From positions 20,111,201 to 20,175,200 of the forward strand of contig OZ038422.1 in assembly GCA_964036155.1 (NCBI GenBank): DNA of 64,000 bases, read 5' to 3'. This document shows positions 53,972-64,000 of the stretch, one piece after another. The position numbers and the translations under genes were made by a program. How positions within the stretch are numbered: the first letter of the stretch is position 1; each line of letters opens with the position of its first letter. The stretch comes from Diploscapter coronatus. Its lineage: Eukaryota; Nematoda; Chromadorea; Rhabditida; Rhabditidae. The notes below the pieces were generated by a model. It searched no databases and was not told the DNA's origin. It saw nothing but the letters and a program-made list of their open reading frames with translations.

Positions 53972-55778
53972 CTAAAAAGAGTCGAGCGAATGTACGTCGA
54001 ATGAGAATTCCTCATTGTGATGACGCGCATGTCTTCTCTTGTGATGATTCACAGCCTTCCTGATTTCTTCTTCGTCCTCAGTTATTCCGCGAGTTTTATA
54101 GAACATCTTTGGCAAAGGCATTTTGCATTCAGCAGTTTGCTACAAATATTCCCAATTTATGGAAAGCTCATGCTACAGACCTTCCGTTTATGATTAATGT
54201 TTGTGCGAAGTAGTCGTGCATGGAAGGGATAAGTCTGCCTGAAATTAGGCGCCAAAGTCTCGTCCTGCGGTTGATTCACTGGAGACTTGAGCAGCTTTTC
54301 CCATTCGAAGTACTGTAAATTGCTATTTTCCTAGCAATAGAAGAGAATTTCCTACATGCTCCTTGGCTATATGTATAGGCTGATTTATGATAATCCATAG
54401 AACAGTCTCCTCGCAGCCAGGAGAAGTCATGCTTCCCTCGTAAGTCACGTAATCGCGAGTGTACGGCAGCAATTTCCACGGTTCGATTTCAGTCAGTATT
54501 TGTCGCTGTTCTATAATTTCTCTTCTTTCTCTATTTTGCCTGTCGTCTTCTCACTTCGATACATAATCGATGAAGTAGCAATTGTGAGTTTGAGCAATTC
54601 TTCAGTCGTTTCAGAGCCTATCTGAAATCGAAAAAAAACACTTGAAAAAATATTCTTCTAACATCAACAAGAATGGATATTCCTGCAATTCCATGAGGAG
54701 ACTTGGATGCGGAAGAGAAATTGGTGTAGAGGTCAGAATTGTACGCGAGTAATTGCAGCTGAAAACATAATGAAATTTTGAACTTCATTAAAATTATGAT
54801 TACTTCCATAGGAAATCGTTTTCCATTTATGGTATGCTCACTCCCGTTTACATCCCCCTTTCCCATGTGAATGTCGATTCTTTGAAGACTGAAAATTCGT
54901 GTAATTTTTGTTTTGTCAGTGCAATTTTGCCAACCGATATCTGTATCCATTGAAAGGTCCTCCAGTCATATTCACGGCGGGCTTCTTGTGGTTGTTGCCG
55001 ATGCGAACCCGAGGCATTTGACCCGTATTCACGAATTCTGCCATCGCCTAAATTTATCAATTTCTTCATAATGAATTTCCAGATTGATAAATGAGGCGAT
55101 TTTTTCTTCACAATTTAAATCTGTTGTTTTCTTTTTGATTTGAAGCAGAATAACATTTCTATCAATTACTATACAGTGGCGGACAAAAGATCTTTGTTTG
55201 TTAATGAACATGATCGAATGGTTGCCAGTGAATCATTTGATAACTCATACATTTATCCTATCCAGATGAACAGGCTTGATATTTGGGTCGAATAGGAGAT
55301 ATTCTGGCCGAATATCGATCGGAGACTGAAGCCTGCCACTCTTGCACATGACCCAGTCCTTGTTGAGCAGACCCCAGAATGAAGGACCTCAAATCAAAAC
55401 GATAACTCATTGGCAATGCTTTTATTATAATATGTGAAAAGCTTTTTAGTACTCGATGATTTGGTTCTACTTACCTTATAAACGGTAAAACCGACTTAAA
55501 ATTTGACACAAAAAACGCTTTTAAATTTGCTAAATAGGAAACTAATTAGTCATCCATCTAGTTTTTAAAATCATGCCTTCCAAGACTTGCACGTTGCGTG
55601 ACCATCATTTCGAGAGAGCTTATGAAAAATTCTCGACCTCAGGTTTGATATTTTTAGCCATCGATTACTGTAATGCAGTTTCACCTCCAAATGCTTCCTC
55701 GTCATAAGTCCATTGATAATCATCAGCCAGGCAGGCGGCTATTAGATACAGCAGAAGGCCGAAGGAAGCAGGAGACAT
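53972..55778 (-). CDS. Secreted carbonic-anhydrase-related protein (CA10/CA11 type), catalytically dead, 348 aa
   Basis: Extracellular carbonic-anhydrase fold without hydratase activity; CA10/CA11 bind neurexins in vertebrates (family knowledge), and C. elegans cah-1/cah-2 are the likely relatives. Exons on the minus strand: 55778-55685, 55387-55251, 55047-54935, 54888-54804, 54758-54663, 54621-54555, 54510-54356, 54312-54181, 54139-53972. MSPASFGLLLYLIAACLA is a signal peptide. Recognisable blocks: PSFWGLLNKDW, RLQSPIDIRPEYLLFDP, VNMTGGPFNGYRYRLQRIDI, GSEHTINGKRFPMELQLLAY, VTYEGSMTSPGCEETVLWII, RTNINHKR. Zinc ligands: His94 is Asp (RIDIHMG), His96 kept, His119 is Gln (ELQLLAY), so two of three are lost. 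One intron (54554-54511) is only 44 bp; without it a TAG stops the frame. The C-terminal tail is His/Arg/Glu-rich. Confidence 0.92.
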
Positions 55779-58700
55779 GCATAACACTGTAATTAGAAGG
55801 AGATAATTAACGCAATCACGTGATAATCATAGGTAAAATGAAAATCTGAATTCACTTCGAAGATAAAGAAATGTCGATATTTCATGTTCGAGACGCAAGT
55901 ATCATTGAGAGATGTTACTTGAGAAAAGAAAAGCTCATGTAGAGATTAAAAGGGCGTATGGATATGAGAAAACGGATGCAATTTGGCTGAATATCTCGAT
56001 TCTCAATATGGAAAGTGATGAAATATATCCAAAAATCCACGAGTATAATTTAGAAAGTGGGCCCTATAGAATCTAAGATATGAGAAGTGGGAATATGAGA
56101 ATGAGAATGTGAGAACTAGGTTGTCTGTCCGTTTTCCTTCTCCCTCCTTCTCTTCTTCAGCTTATTCTAAACGGACGTTTTGAAATATTCGACGATTGCC
56201 ACAAGCTCAGATCATTAATTATACATAGAAATGAAGCATGAAAGCGAGCGGGGAGAGCTGTGAATGAGGCCAAATGAGAACAGATTGAGCAGACAGATTC
56301 AGAAGTAGAAGGATGTCTGAAGACATTCCAAGCGCAGATAAATATGGTCAATTCAGGTAGATTAAATGTAAAGGAATCAAAATAGATGTTTGCAGTTCAA
56401 AATGCCAAAAGAATTTCGGAAAATCTCGGATATTTCTGAGGAGTTATTTGCTCCATTATTAGCTAAGCTTTCGTGCAAATGAGGATATTCGTTTTCGTTT
56501 CATCTCATCTAATAACATAAAAGTGCACAAAATAATTGGTTATCAAGTTCCTAGACCATTTGATGATTCACTATAAGATAATGTAGTAAAAAAATCTGAA
56601 AACATCGCATATTCTGAATTGCGATAGGTTTTGGTAAATGGTCATTTTTCAGCTTTATCGTCGATTAGATAGAGGTTTTTTTCCCTTTTAAATACTTCCT
56701 TCCCAAATGTTTAGTTTTAAATTTGCACATTTCTAACAAACGCATTTTGCAAGGGGAGAAGTTTGAGAACCCTAACCATAAGAGTGTGCCAAGCTTTAGA
56801 TGAACTGACTAATAATAATTGGGTTACGATGCAAGATTTAAATATTCGGCGTTTAGATTTTCGATCTGAGCTAAATATACAAAAAAAAATGTCTGGGATT
56901 CTAAAGAAAAATCACGAAAGTAGGAACCGGAAGAGAATGACTATTATTTCAAAAACTCATTTCAAGTTTTGTTCAGTTTGAAATAATTACGGCCTTAGAC
57001 TTGGAAGGGGAGGAGAAGAAGTGGAGCAGGCAGGTACACGTTGTCATGGCCATCACTTCGCATTAAATAAAACATGAATGAAATTTAACGACTCCAGCTA
57101 ACTGGACATATTTTCGGCGGTATTTGAGAGTTTCATAGAATCGCGAATGTTTCGATGAATTCTAGCGCAGAAAAAACAAACCTAACGTTCGTATAATTTA
57201 GATTTAGACAAGCTTCGTTTCTCGCTAAAAGAAATTGTTCAGGAACGAATTCGAGCAAAGAGAATTACCGATTTTCGAGTTCGAAGGAATTTATCTAATC
57301 GAGCACCAGAAGGAAATTGAAGTTTGTATGTGTAAAAAACAAAACGAAAATTGGACTTGTATTTTCTCACGATAGAAATGACTAATCAGTGTATAAGTGA
57401 AATCAGCCTAGCCTTGTGGGAAAAATTCAGCGCAAATAAACTTCAAGATGATCCAATAATTTCATTTTTATGACAAAAAAGAAGGGAATATGTTCGCTAG
57501 ACTTGAAAATCATTGAAACTCTAAGTTTGTGCGACAAATTAGGAGAACAAGTATTCGATGCTCACGTATCTGAAATCCGAAATAGCGTCGGTGCAAATTT
57601 GCCCTATTTTGAGATTTGAGGGTTTCGGTTTTAGACGAAAAGAACACAACTTTATTCCGTAAAAAGGAGAGAAACTATGTGAAGACGCGAAAAGAGGGGG
57701 GGAACAGAAATTGAGGAAAATTAATTTAACGTAAGAAGTGGAAGTGAGGCAAGCAGTTACTCGGAATATAATATGCCAAATGAATGAAGAATGAAGAAAT
57801 GGAGAAATGAAGTGTAAGCAAGGGAAATGGGGTAAAGAAGAGGGAAAATAGAAGGGAACGAAAAGATTGGCAGAAGATAGGTAAATGGGCAGCTGAATGA
57901 GTAGCAGAGGAGAAGTGGAGCAACTGAAGATGGAAGGATGCAAGTAGGAGGGGGGAAGGAACAAAGAGAGAGATAAACAGGGGATGCATGATTAGGCATT
58001 CAGGGAAATCGTATTTTCGAGGAAGAACATGAGAAACTAGAAAGTGATCTCGCAGCGGGAGTGAAAATTGAATCGAATCGCTTGATTTTTCGACGAAATC
58101 TTCCACTTTTATACATTGATCACACTCGACGAGTGAACGAAAATCTCATCAACATTTTTCATTTGAAACATTGGTCGACAAACCGAAAAATTCTCGAATA
58201 TGAATAGCAGGGTGTACAAAAATTGAATTTTGGATATGCGTTTGCGTGTGCATTTTGTGTTAAAGTCATTTACTAACGCATTTTCTTTGTACATCCCTGA
58301 TGCGTCGATTTCTGAGAGTAAAGAGTCATAAAGTCATCGAAATCGTACAATTCGATGAGTGTTTATTATAGTGCTTTGTGCCCATTATAGTTTTACTTTT
58401 TATGTAGCTATCTCCTTCATGAAGTAAAGATCCATTTCAATTTCGTTTTACACCCTTAGCTTGTCCATTTGAATATGCAACTCATTGAGCAGCTGGTGGC
58501 TATTTCAAATGCAAAAGAAGGGGAAAGAAACGCTAAAATGGCCGGTAGCGATTACTACAAAAAGCGAATTTAATGAAGCCATCTACAAACTCATAACTAA
58601 AAACCAAGCATTCTTACGTTGAAATTTATTTAGTTAATAATTTATTCGATGTCAATAAATAATTAGGCAATTAGGTACTTACATGGCTGGCTATATAACA

Positions 58701-58873
58701 CTTGATTGATTGGAGGATGGCAGAGATCGGACTGTTGGCATTATACGTCAGCTGGTAGGATTACTTATGGTGGTATGGCCCCTTCTACATAGTTTGAATT
58801 GACAGTATTTGATACAAATGTCAATGCGTTGATGATTAGAATTATGACAAATGGGCAGTGTTAGGTATTGCGC
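55779..58873. other. Gene-free spacer, ~3.1 kb
   Basis: No exon with family similarity or consistent splicing. 57539-58106 is strongly purine-rich on the plus strand, which opens long minus-strand frames of Ser/Phe/Leu-rich sequence; I regard these as compositional. The 3' UTR of the Q-rich gene lies at the right end. Confidence 0.5.
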
Positions 58874-61800
58874 TTAGAAATGTCTTTGATGATGTTGTGG
58901 ATGATTCTGGTGGGACAGTTGTCCAGGTCCAGGATTGTTGAAATTAGGTCGGTGTTGGAGAGGCTGCTGGCCTGGCTGCATTTGTTGCATTCCTCCTCCA
59001 AACATATTGTAGGCGGCGGTCTGCTGCATTCCCTATAGTTTTAATTGATTAAGCTAAAGCTGTTCTGTGTTTCCCATCAAGCTTTTCTCGTTTCTTTTCA
59101 CACTTACTTTCAAACGCTCCCTCGCATTTGAAGCAAACTATGCCAAAAATTTTCCTAATAGAGAAAGTCGAAACCTTTGCGGGGTGATTTGCTCACACTC
59201 AACTCACTACTATTATGCCAAAGTTGCTTGCTATTACATTCCGTTTTTAGCTAGATGTCTCTGGGAAAAGGTGTGAAAGAGCGCGGAAATGGAAAGAAAA
59301 ATAAGAAACGAGAAAATTGGTAGGAAATACAGGATATCTTCAATTTACCATATTATTCTGCATTTGTTGAGCGAATTGTTGTTGCTGTTGTTGTTGAATG
59401 ATAGCATTTCTTTGTTGTTGAGCCTGCATTTGCTGCAGTCTTTCCTGCTCTTGCTGAGCTCGTATCATCTAATTTCATAGTTTTACTAAATTCCTTCAAA
59501 ATAATAATGTCACTTGTTGCTGCTGTTGTTGTTGTTGAAGCTGAATCTGCTGAATTCGCTCCTGTTCCTGCTGTTGAGCTCTAAGTGCCTGAAAATATGA
59601 TGATTTCCTTAAGAGTGAATGTCAGGAAAAACCAAAGTCTTAGCAAAGGGGGTGTTTCCAGGGGTCCTTAGATTTGGCTGATTTTCACATATATTATTCA
59701 GTTTTTCGCGCTGATTCTCGTGGTGCTATCCGTTTCTCGAAAATCAATTACTGTAGCGGATTACGGTAGCTTAAAGTTTTGACAGATACGACTTCGGGAA
59801 AAAATTCATAACTTTCTTATCTCTGAACCAAATCGAACGGGGTTTTAAGCATTAGATAGCCCACGAAAAACTCTACAAATAATGTAACTACGACCACCTG
59901 CTACGGTCAACAATTTCCTGCCAAAAAATTAATTTCCGAAAATGCGACCCTGGCCGACTGCAGTTTTTCGATTTTTTACCCAAATTAGAGTTCCGTCCCC
60001 AAGCTGGAAATGGGCTTATTTTGTAGATATTGAGCAGGAGAATAAAATAAAAATAACAAGAAATTTTTTAGAAATAAATTTTGATGGAAAAAAATTATCC
60101 GAAGTTGCCCTATATACCCGTACTGTGTTTACGCCTAAATTACGTTGGGAAAAATTCGTCCTTCTAGTATGTTGTGTAGATGGACATGGTGAACAACTTT
60201 TTTTCCAAGACTGACCTCGGATTCACATCCGTATGAGCTCCAGAATTTTTTGAAGTGTGATGGCTAATTATTGCAAAGTGCCGTTTTGACAGTAAATTTC
60301 AAAAATTCATATCCCCCTGTGTGTGTACATTCTAAAAGAAGTTCTGGAACAAAAGTTGATCAACTTGAAGAGCTCTACAAGATTTTATGGAAAACTCCGA
60401 CGTTAACTCACATTACACTTGTAAACACAGTACGGGTATATAGGGTAACTTCGGGTAATTTTTTTCGCCAAAAAATAATTCCTAAAATTTTCTTGTTATT
60501 TTTACTTTATTTTACTACTCAAGATCTACAAGATAAAAAAGTAATAGTTCAATTTTGTTCAGAAATAAGAAAGTTATGAGGGATCAAAGTTGATACTATG
60601 CAATAATTACCCTGATTTTACACGTTCGGACGCATTTTTCGTATCAAAACCCATTCTTTTTTTCAAAATTTTTTACATATTCGGATGCAGAATTTAATTC
60701 TCTACAAAATAAGCCCATTTCCAGCTTGGGGACGGAACTCTAATTTGGGTAAAAAATCAAAAAACCGTCGCCGGCCAGGGTCACTTTTTCGGAAATTAAT
60801 TTTTTGGCGGGAAATTATTGACCGTAGCAGATGGTCGTAGTTACATTATTTGTAGAGTTTTTCATGGGCTATCCAATGCTGAAAACCTTATTTGATTTTA
60901 TTCACAAATAAGGAAGTTATGAATATTTTCCTGAGGTCGGATATGTCAAAACTTGAAGCTACCGTAATCCTGCATACGATAATTTTTATGAAAAACAAAT
61001 CACACCATAAGAATCAGCGAGAAAAACTGAACAATATATGTGAAAATCAGCTAAATCGATGGACTCCCGGAAACACCGACTTTGGTCCTTACTGACATTT
61101 ACTCTTAAGAGTGAATGTCAGTATTATTCAAAGTGATGCGGAACAGGGGTCCGCCGATTTGGCTGATTTTCATTTATATAGTACAGTTTTTCACGCTGAT
61201 TCTCGTGGTGCTATCTGTTTTTCGTAAAAATGCAAGTGGGCGGAGTTATGCTAATTTCAAGTTTTTACATATCCCATATCAGAAAAAATTCATAACTTTC
61301 TTATTTGTGGACCAAATCGAACGCGATTTTCAGTATTAGATTGCTCATGAAAAACACTACAAATAATGTAACTATGACGAGTCACAACAGCCACCTGCTT
61401 TGGCGGGAAAATTCAAAATTCCAATTTTTGACTTTAACTCACCTCAGTTTTCGATTTTTTTCGACCAAAAAGAAGTTCGACCGAAAGCGAAATATTATCT
61501 CATGAGAAAGAGGATTCAATTCTGCACAATATGTTACCAGTTTTGATAAAAATCGCCATGGCCGAAACAACGAAAAATGCGTCTGAACGCGTAAAACCAG
61601 GGTGGTTATTGCATAGTATCAACTTTAGCCCCCCATAACTTTCTTATTTCTGAATCAAACTTGATGATTCTTTTTTTTATTTTGTAGATCTTGAGTAGGA
61701 GAATAAATTCTAAGTATAAAGAAATTTTTTAGAAATTAATTTTGGCAGGAGAAATTAGCCTAAGTTACCCTATATACCCGTATTGTGTTTACAAGGATAA

Positions 61801-64000
61801 TGGGAGTTAACGTCGGAGTTTTCCATGAAATCTTGTAGAGCTCTTCAAGTTGATCAACCTTTGTTCCAGAACTTATTCTAGAATGTGCACACACAGGGAG
61901 ATATGAATTTTTGAAAATTTGTATTATAAAGGCATTATGCTGAATTTTACCATCGTACTTCAAAAAATTCTAGAGCTCTAACGATAATGAATCCGAGGTG
62001 AGTCTTGGAACAAAAGTTGTTCACCATGTCATTCTACACAACATACTGGAAGGGCAGATTTTTCCAACGTCATTTACGCGTAAACGTAGTACGGGTATAT
62101 AGGGTAACTTCGGGTAATTTATTCCCACCAAAATTCATTTCTAAAAATTTTCTTTTTATTTTTATTCTATTCTCCTCGACAAGATCGACGAAATAAAAAA
62201 ATAATTATGAAATTTGGTCCAGAAATAAGAAAATTACGAGAGGTCAAAATTGATACTATGCAATAATCACCCTAGTTTTATGCGTTCAGACGCATTTTTC
62301 GTTGTTTCGGCCATGGCGATTTTTATCAAAATTGGTAACATCTTGTGCAGAATTGAATCCTCTTTCTAATGAGCTAATATTTTGCTTTCGGTCGAACTTT
62401 TGTTTGGTCGAAAAAAATCGGAAACTGAGGTGAGCTAAAGTCACATTTTTGAATATTCTAATTTTCCCGCCAAAACAAATGGTTGGTGTAACTTGTCGTG
62501 GCTACATGAATTGAAGGGTAGGACATTAGCTACTGAATGCTGAAAACCCCGTTCGATTTCGTCCACAAATAAGAAAGTAATGAATTTTTTCCCGAAGTCG
62601 GATCTATCAAAACTTCAAGCTACCGTAATCCTGCATACGATCATTTTTATGAAAAACAGATAGCACCACGAGAATCAGCGTAAAAAACTGAACAATATAA
62701 GTGAAAATCAGTTAAATCGACGGACCCCTGTTCCGCACCCCTTCCTTATGACTTTGATTTTTCCTAACATTCGCTCTTAAGTTTCAAATTAAAATTTTCG
62801 ACCTGTTCTCTCTGCAAAGCAGCTTGTCTCTGCATCATTTGTTGTTGCTGCTGTTGTTGTTGCTGTTGCTGCTGGTGAATCAGTTGCTGATTCTGCTGTT
62901 GGATGAAATTGTTCTAAATCATTGTTTAATTTTAGATAGATTAAAGGTTCATTTTCGATGTTTCATAGCTTCTGAATAGGAATTCTCACGTTGTACAAGT
63001 TAAGGTTGAATGAAAATATAGTGAAAATGGCATGAGAATAACAAAGTTTTGAATAATTGAGAATTTTTTGAAATACCTCATATCTAAATTTTTTACTGAA
63101 ATAAATCTCCTTAAATGTTCGAGACATGAAGATGGGGCATCGACTAACAATAATTGTTAAACTTTCATCGCAATTGTTTCATGAAAAAATCAGAATTTAG
63201 ATCTTTAAAATATCATATAAATATTTCAAATTTTGTTCGTCATTGTTGATAATTAACGCTGTTCAGACTATCATTTCATTATTGCGCGATTCTATAAAAT
63301 AATACATGCGCAAAATTATAAAGTTGCAGAAGATAATTATGATAAATCTCAAACAAATTTAAAGAAAATGAAAAAAAAAAACGTACCTGTTGCATCTGCA
63401 TTTGAGCACTCTGCATATTCTGTCGAGAATTCCTTTGGCTCATTTGATTCACAGGAACTCTGCCTGGTGGTGATTGGTTCATGAAATTAGGCGATGTTGG
63501 CACACTAATGTTAAAATGATAATTTAGAAGATATTACAAACACTTACTTTTGGTTCTGAAAGACTGGAGAGTTAGGAATTTGACTACTCTGCTGATAGTT
63601 TGCATGGAAATGCTGAAATACAGAATCTATTATTCTATTTTCACTTCGTTACAAATCTTTATAACAGCGCATAACATTGATGCTTCGTTTTCACCTCACA
63701 ATTCATCTGATCTTCGCGAAACTAATGCATTTTCTGACTCCTTTTAGCTACAATTCTCTTGTAAGCTCTATCCTTTTCTAGCTACCACTATTTAATCAGA
63801 AAAAAGTAAAATGGTAACTATAAAAGAATGGGAGATGGTAAGAAGAGTGATAGCTAAAGTGAAAAATCATTTTTTGACTTTTTTGTTGTAAAAATGTAAA
63901 TTATAATATAATTTTCTACCTGTTGATGATTCTGAGTCTGTTGTTGTTGTAGTTGTTGGTGTTGCTGTTGGTGTTGCTGTTGTTGATTTTGGTATTGATT
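58874..64000 (-). CDS. Glutamine-rich protein, C-terminal part only
   Basis: The 3' end of a minus-strand gene that begins beyond the window. Exons: 64000-63920 (cut), 63612-63548, 63504-63387, 62913-62803, 59588-59514, 59468-59349, 59032-58874; phases agree; 255 residues visible. Sequence is dominated by Gln with His, Asn, Met and Pro: QNQQQQHQQQH, VPTSPNFMNQSPPGRVPVNQ, MQRQAALQREQALRAQQQEQ, ERIQQIQLQQQQQQQ, ending GQLSHQNHPQHHQRHF. The ERxxQxQ stretches suggest Gln-rich coiled coil; composition is prion-like. A Q-rich tail of a Mediator subunit (e.g. MED12/dpy-22 or MED15) or another transcriptional coactivator would fit, but no diagnostic domain is inside the window. Intron 62802-59589 is swollen by two fold-back elements. 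Confidence 0.75.
59609..61108. mobile_element. TTAA-flanked fold-back element B, 1.5 kb
   Basis: Starts TTAAGAGTGAATGTCAGGAA and ends ACATTTACTCTTAA. The left half is mirrored by the right half over most of its length: e.g. AGAGTTCCGTCCCCAAGCTG (about 59988) against CAGCTTGGGGACGGAACTCT (about 60722), and ACCCGTACTGTGTTTAC against GTAAACACAGTACGGGT. No transposase. Same family as 32653-33248. Confidence 0.9.
61105..62780. mobile_element. TTAA-flanked fold-back element C, 1.7 kb, abutting B
   Basis: Starts TTAAGAGTGAATGTCAGTAT and ends CATTCGCTCTTAA. GGAACAGGGGTCCGCCGATT near the left pairs with the right AATCGACGGACCCCTGTTCC-type block. Arms contain blocks shared with B (ACCCTATATACCCGTA, AGTTGATCAAC). 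The TTAA at 61105-61108 is shared with element B, so one element inserted into the flanking TTAA of the other. Confidence 0.9.

Noticed and set aside
55173..55200. TACAGTGGCGGACAAAAGA, a mariner-type end in CARP intron 2
   Set aside because: No matching second end found nearby; may be a solo remnant or chance.
57539..58106. Minus-strand frames of 126-141 residues
   Set aside because: Purine-rich plus strand yields compositionally biased frames on the other strand in several registers at once; no domain or signal.
60271..61963. Two similar frames (…SSGTKVDQLEELYKI…) in the fold-back elements
   Set aside because: They lie on mirrored arms of palindromes and match because the DNA is shared; no transposase motif and no start or stop conservation.
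1..64000. tRNA, rRNA, CRISPR arrays
   Set aside because: No cloverleaf with A/B boxes, no rRNA core and no spaced identical repeats were noticed; the CAG/CAA and GAGTACTTTG repeats are coding or hairpin repeats. A tRNAscan run would settle tRNAs.

Overview
The window looks like nuclear DNA of a rhabditid-type nematode. Protein-coding genes are cut into many short exons, intron acceptors are mostly TTTCAG, several start codons sit just after a TTTTCAG (likely spliced-leader acceptors), and the recognisable proteins are closest in pattern to Caenorhabditis orthologues (BAF60, TTLL-4, SDS-22, BUB-1, COX6A, a carbonic-anhydrase-related protein). One gene looks like a nematode serpentine receptor. 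I cannot name the species. All exon models were hand-built from splice signals and reading-frame phase; none has transcript support here.

Layout, left to right. 1-2732 (+): 3' part of a SWI/SNF BAF60 subunit. 3874-11818 (+): a TTLL4-type tubulin polyglutamylase. 14734-16476 (+): a tetraspanin. 18491-19012 (+): a small secreted protein. 19656-20865 and 21643-22579 (+): a tandem pair of costars (ABRA-like) genes from a ~2 kb duplication. 23117-25877 (-): SDS22 (PPP1R7). 26730-27786 (-): a small membrane-protein gene whose two middle exons are ubiquitin DNA read out of frame. 28816-29037: a stray copy of sds-22 exon 1 with flanks. 30058-33609 (-): a seven-helix receptor, possibly broken at one junction. 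35353-43381 (-): the full BUB1 checkpoint kinase, 22 exons. 44106-44529 (+) and 46285-49717 (+): two small unknown proteins, the second with a signal peptide. 51812-53417 (+): cytochrome c oxidase subunit VIa. 53972-55778 (-): a catalytically dead carbonic anhydrase (CA10/CA11 type). 58874 to the right edge (-): 3' part of a glutamine-rich protein.

The introns and spacers are full of non-autonomous elements with inverted ends and no transposase: TTAA-flanked fold-backs (three copies, two abutting through one TTAA), hAT-like elements with 8-bp target duplications (one inside BUB1), Tc1/mariner-like elements, and several hairpin families, some nested in one another. The genes do not form one pathway. 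BUB1 and SDS22 both belong to mitotic kinase/PP1 control, and the rest are a normal nematode mix of housekeeping, cytoskeletal and sensory genes.
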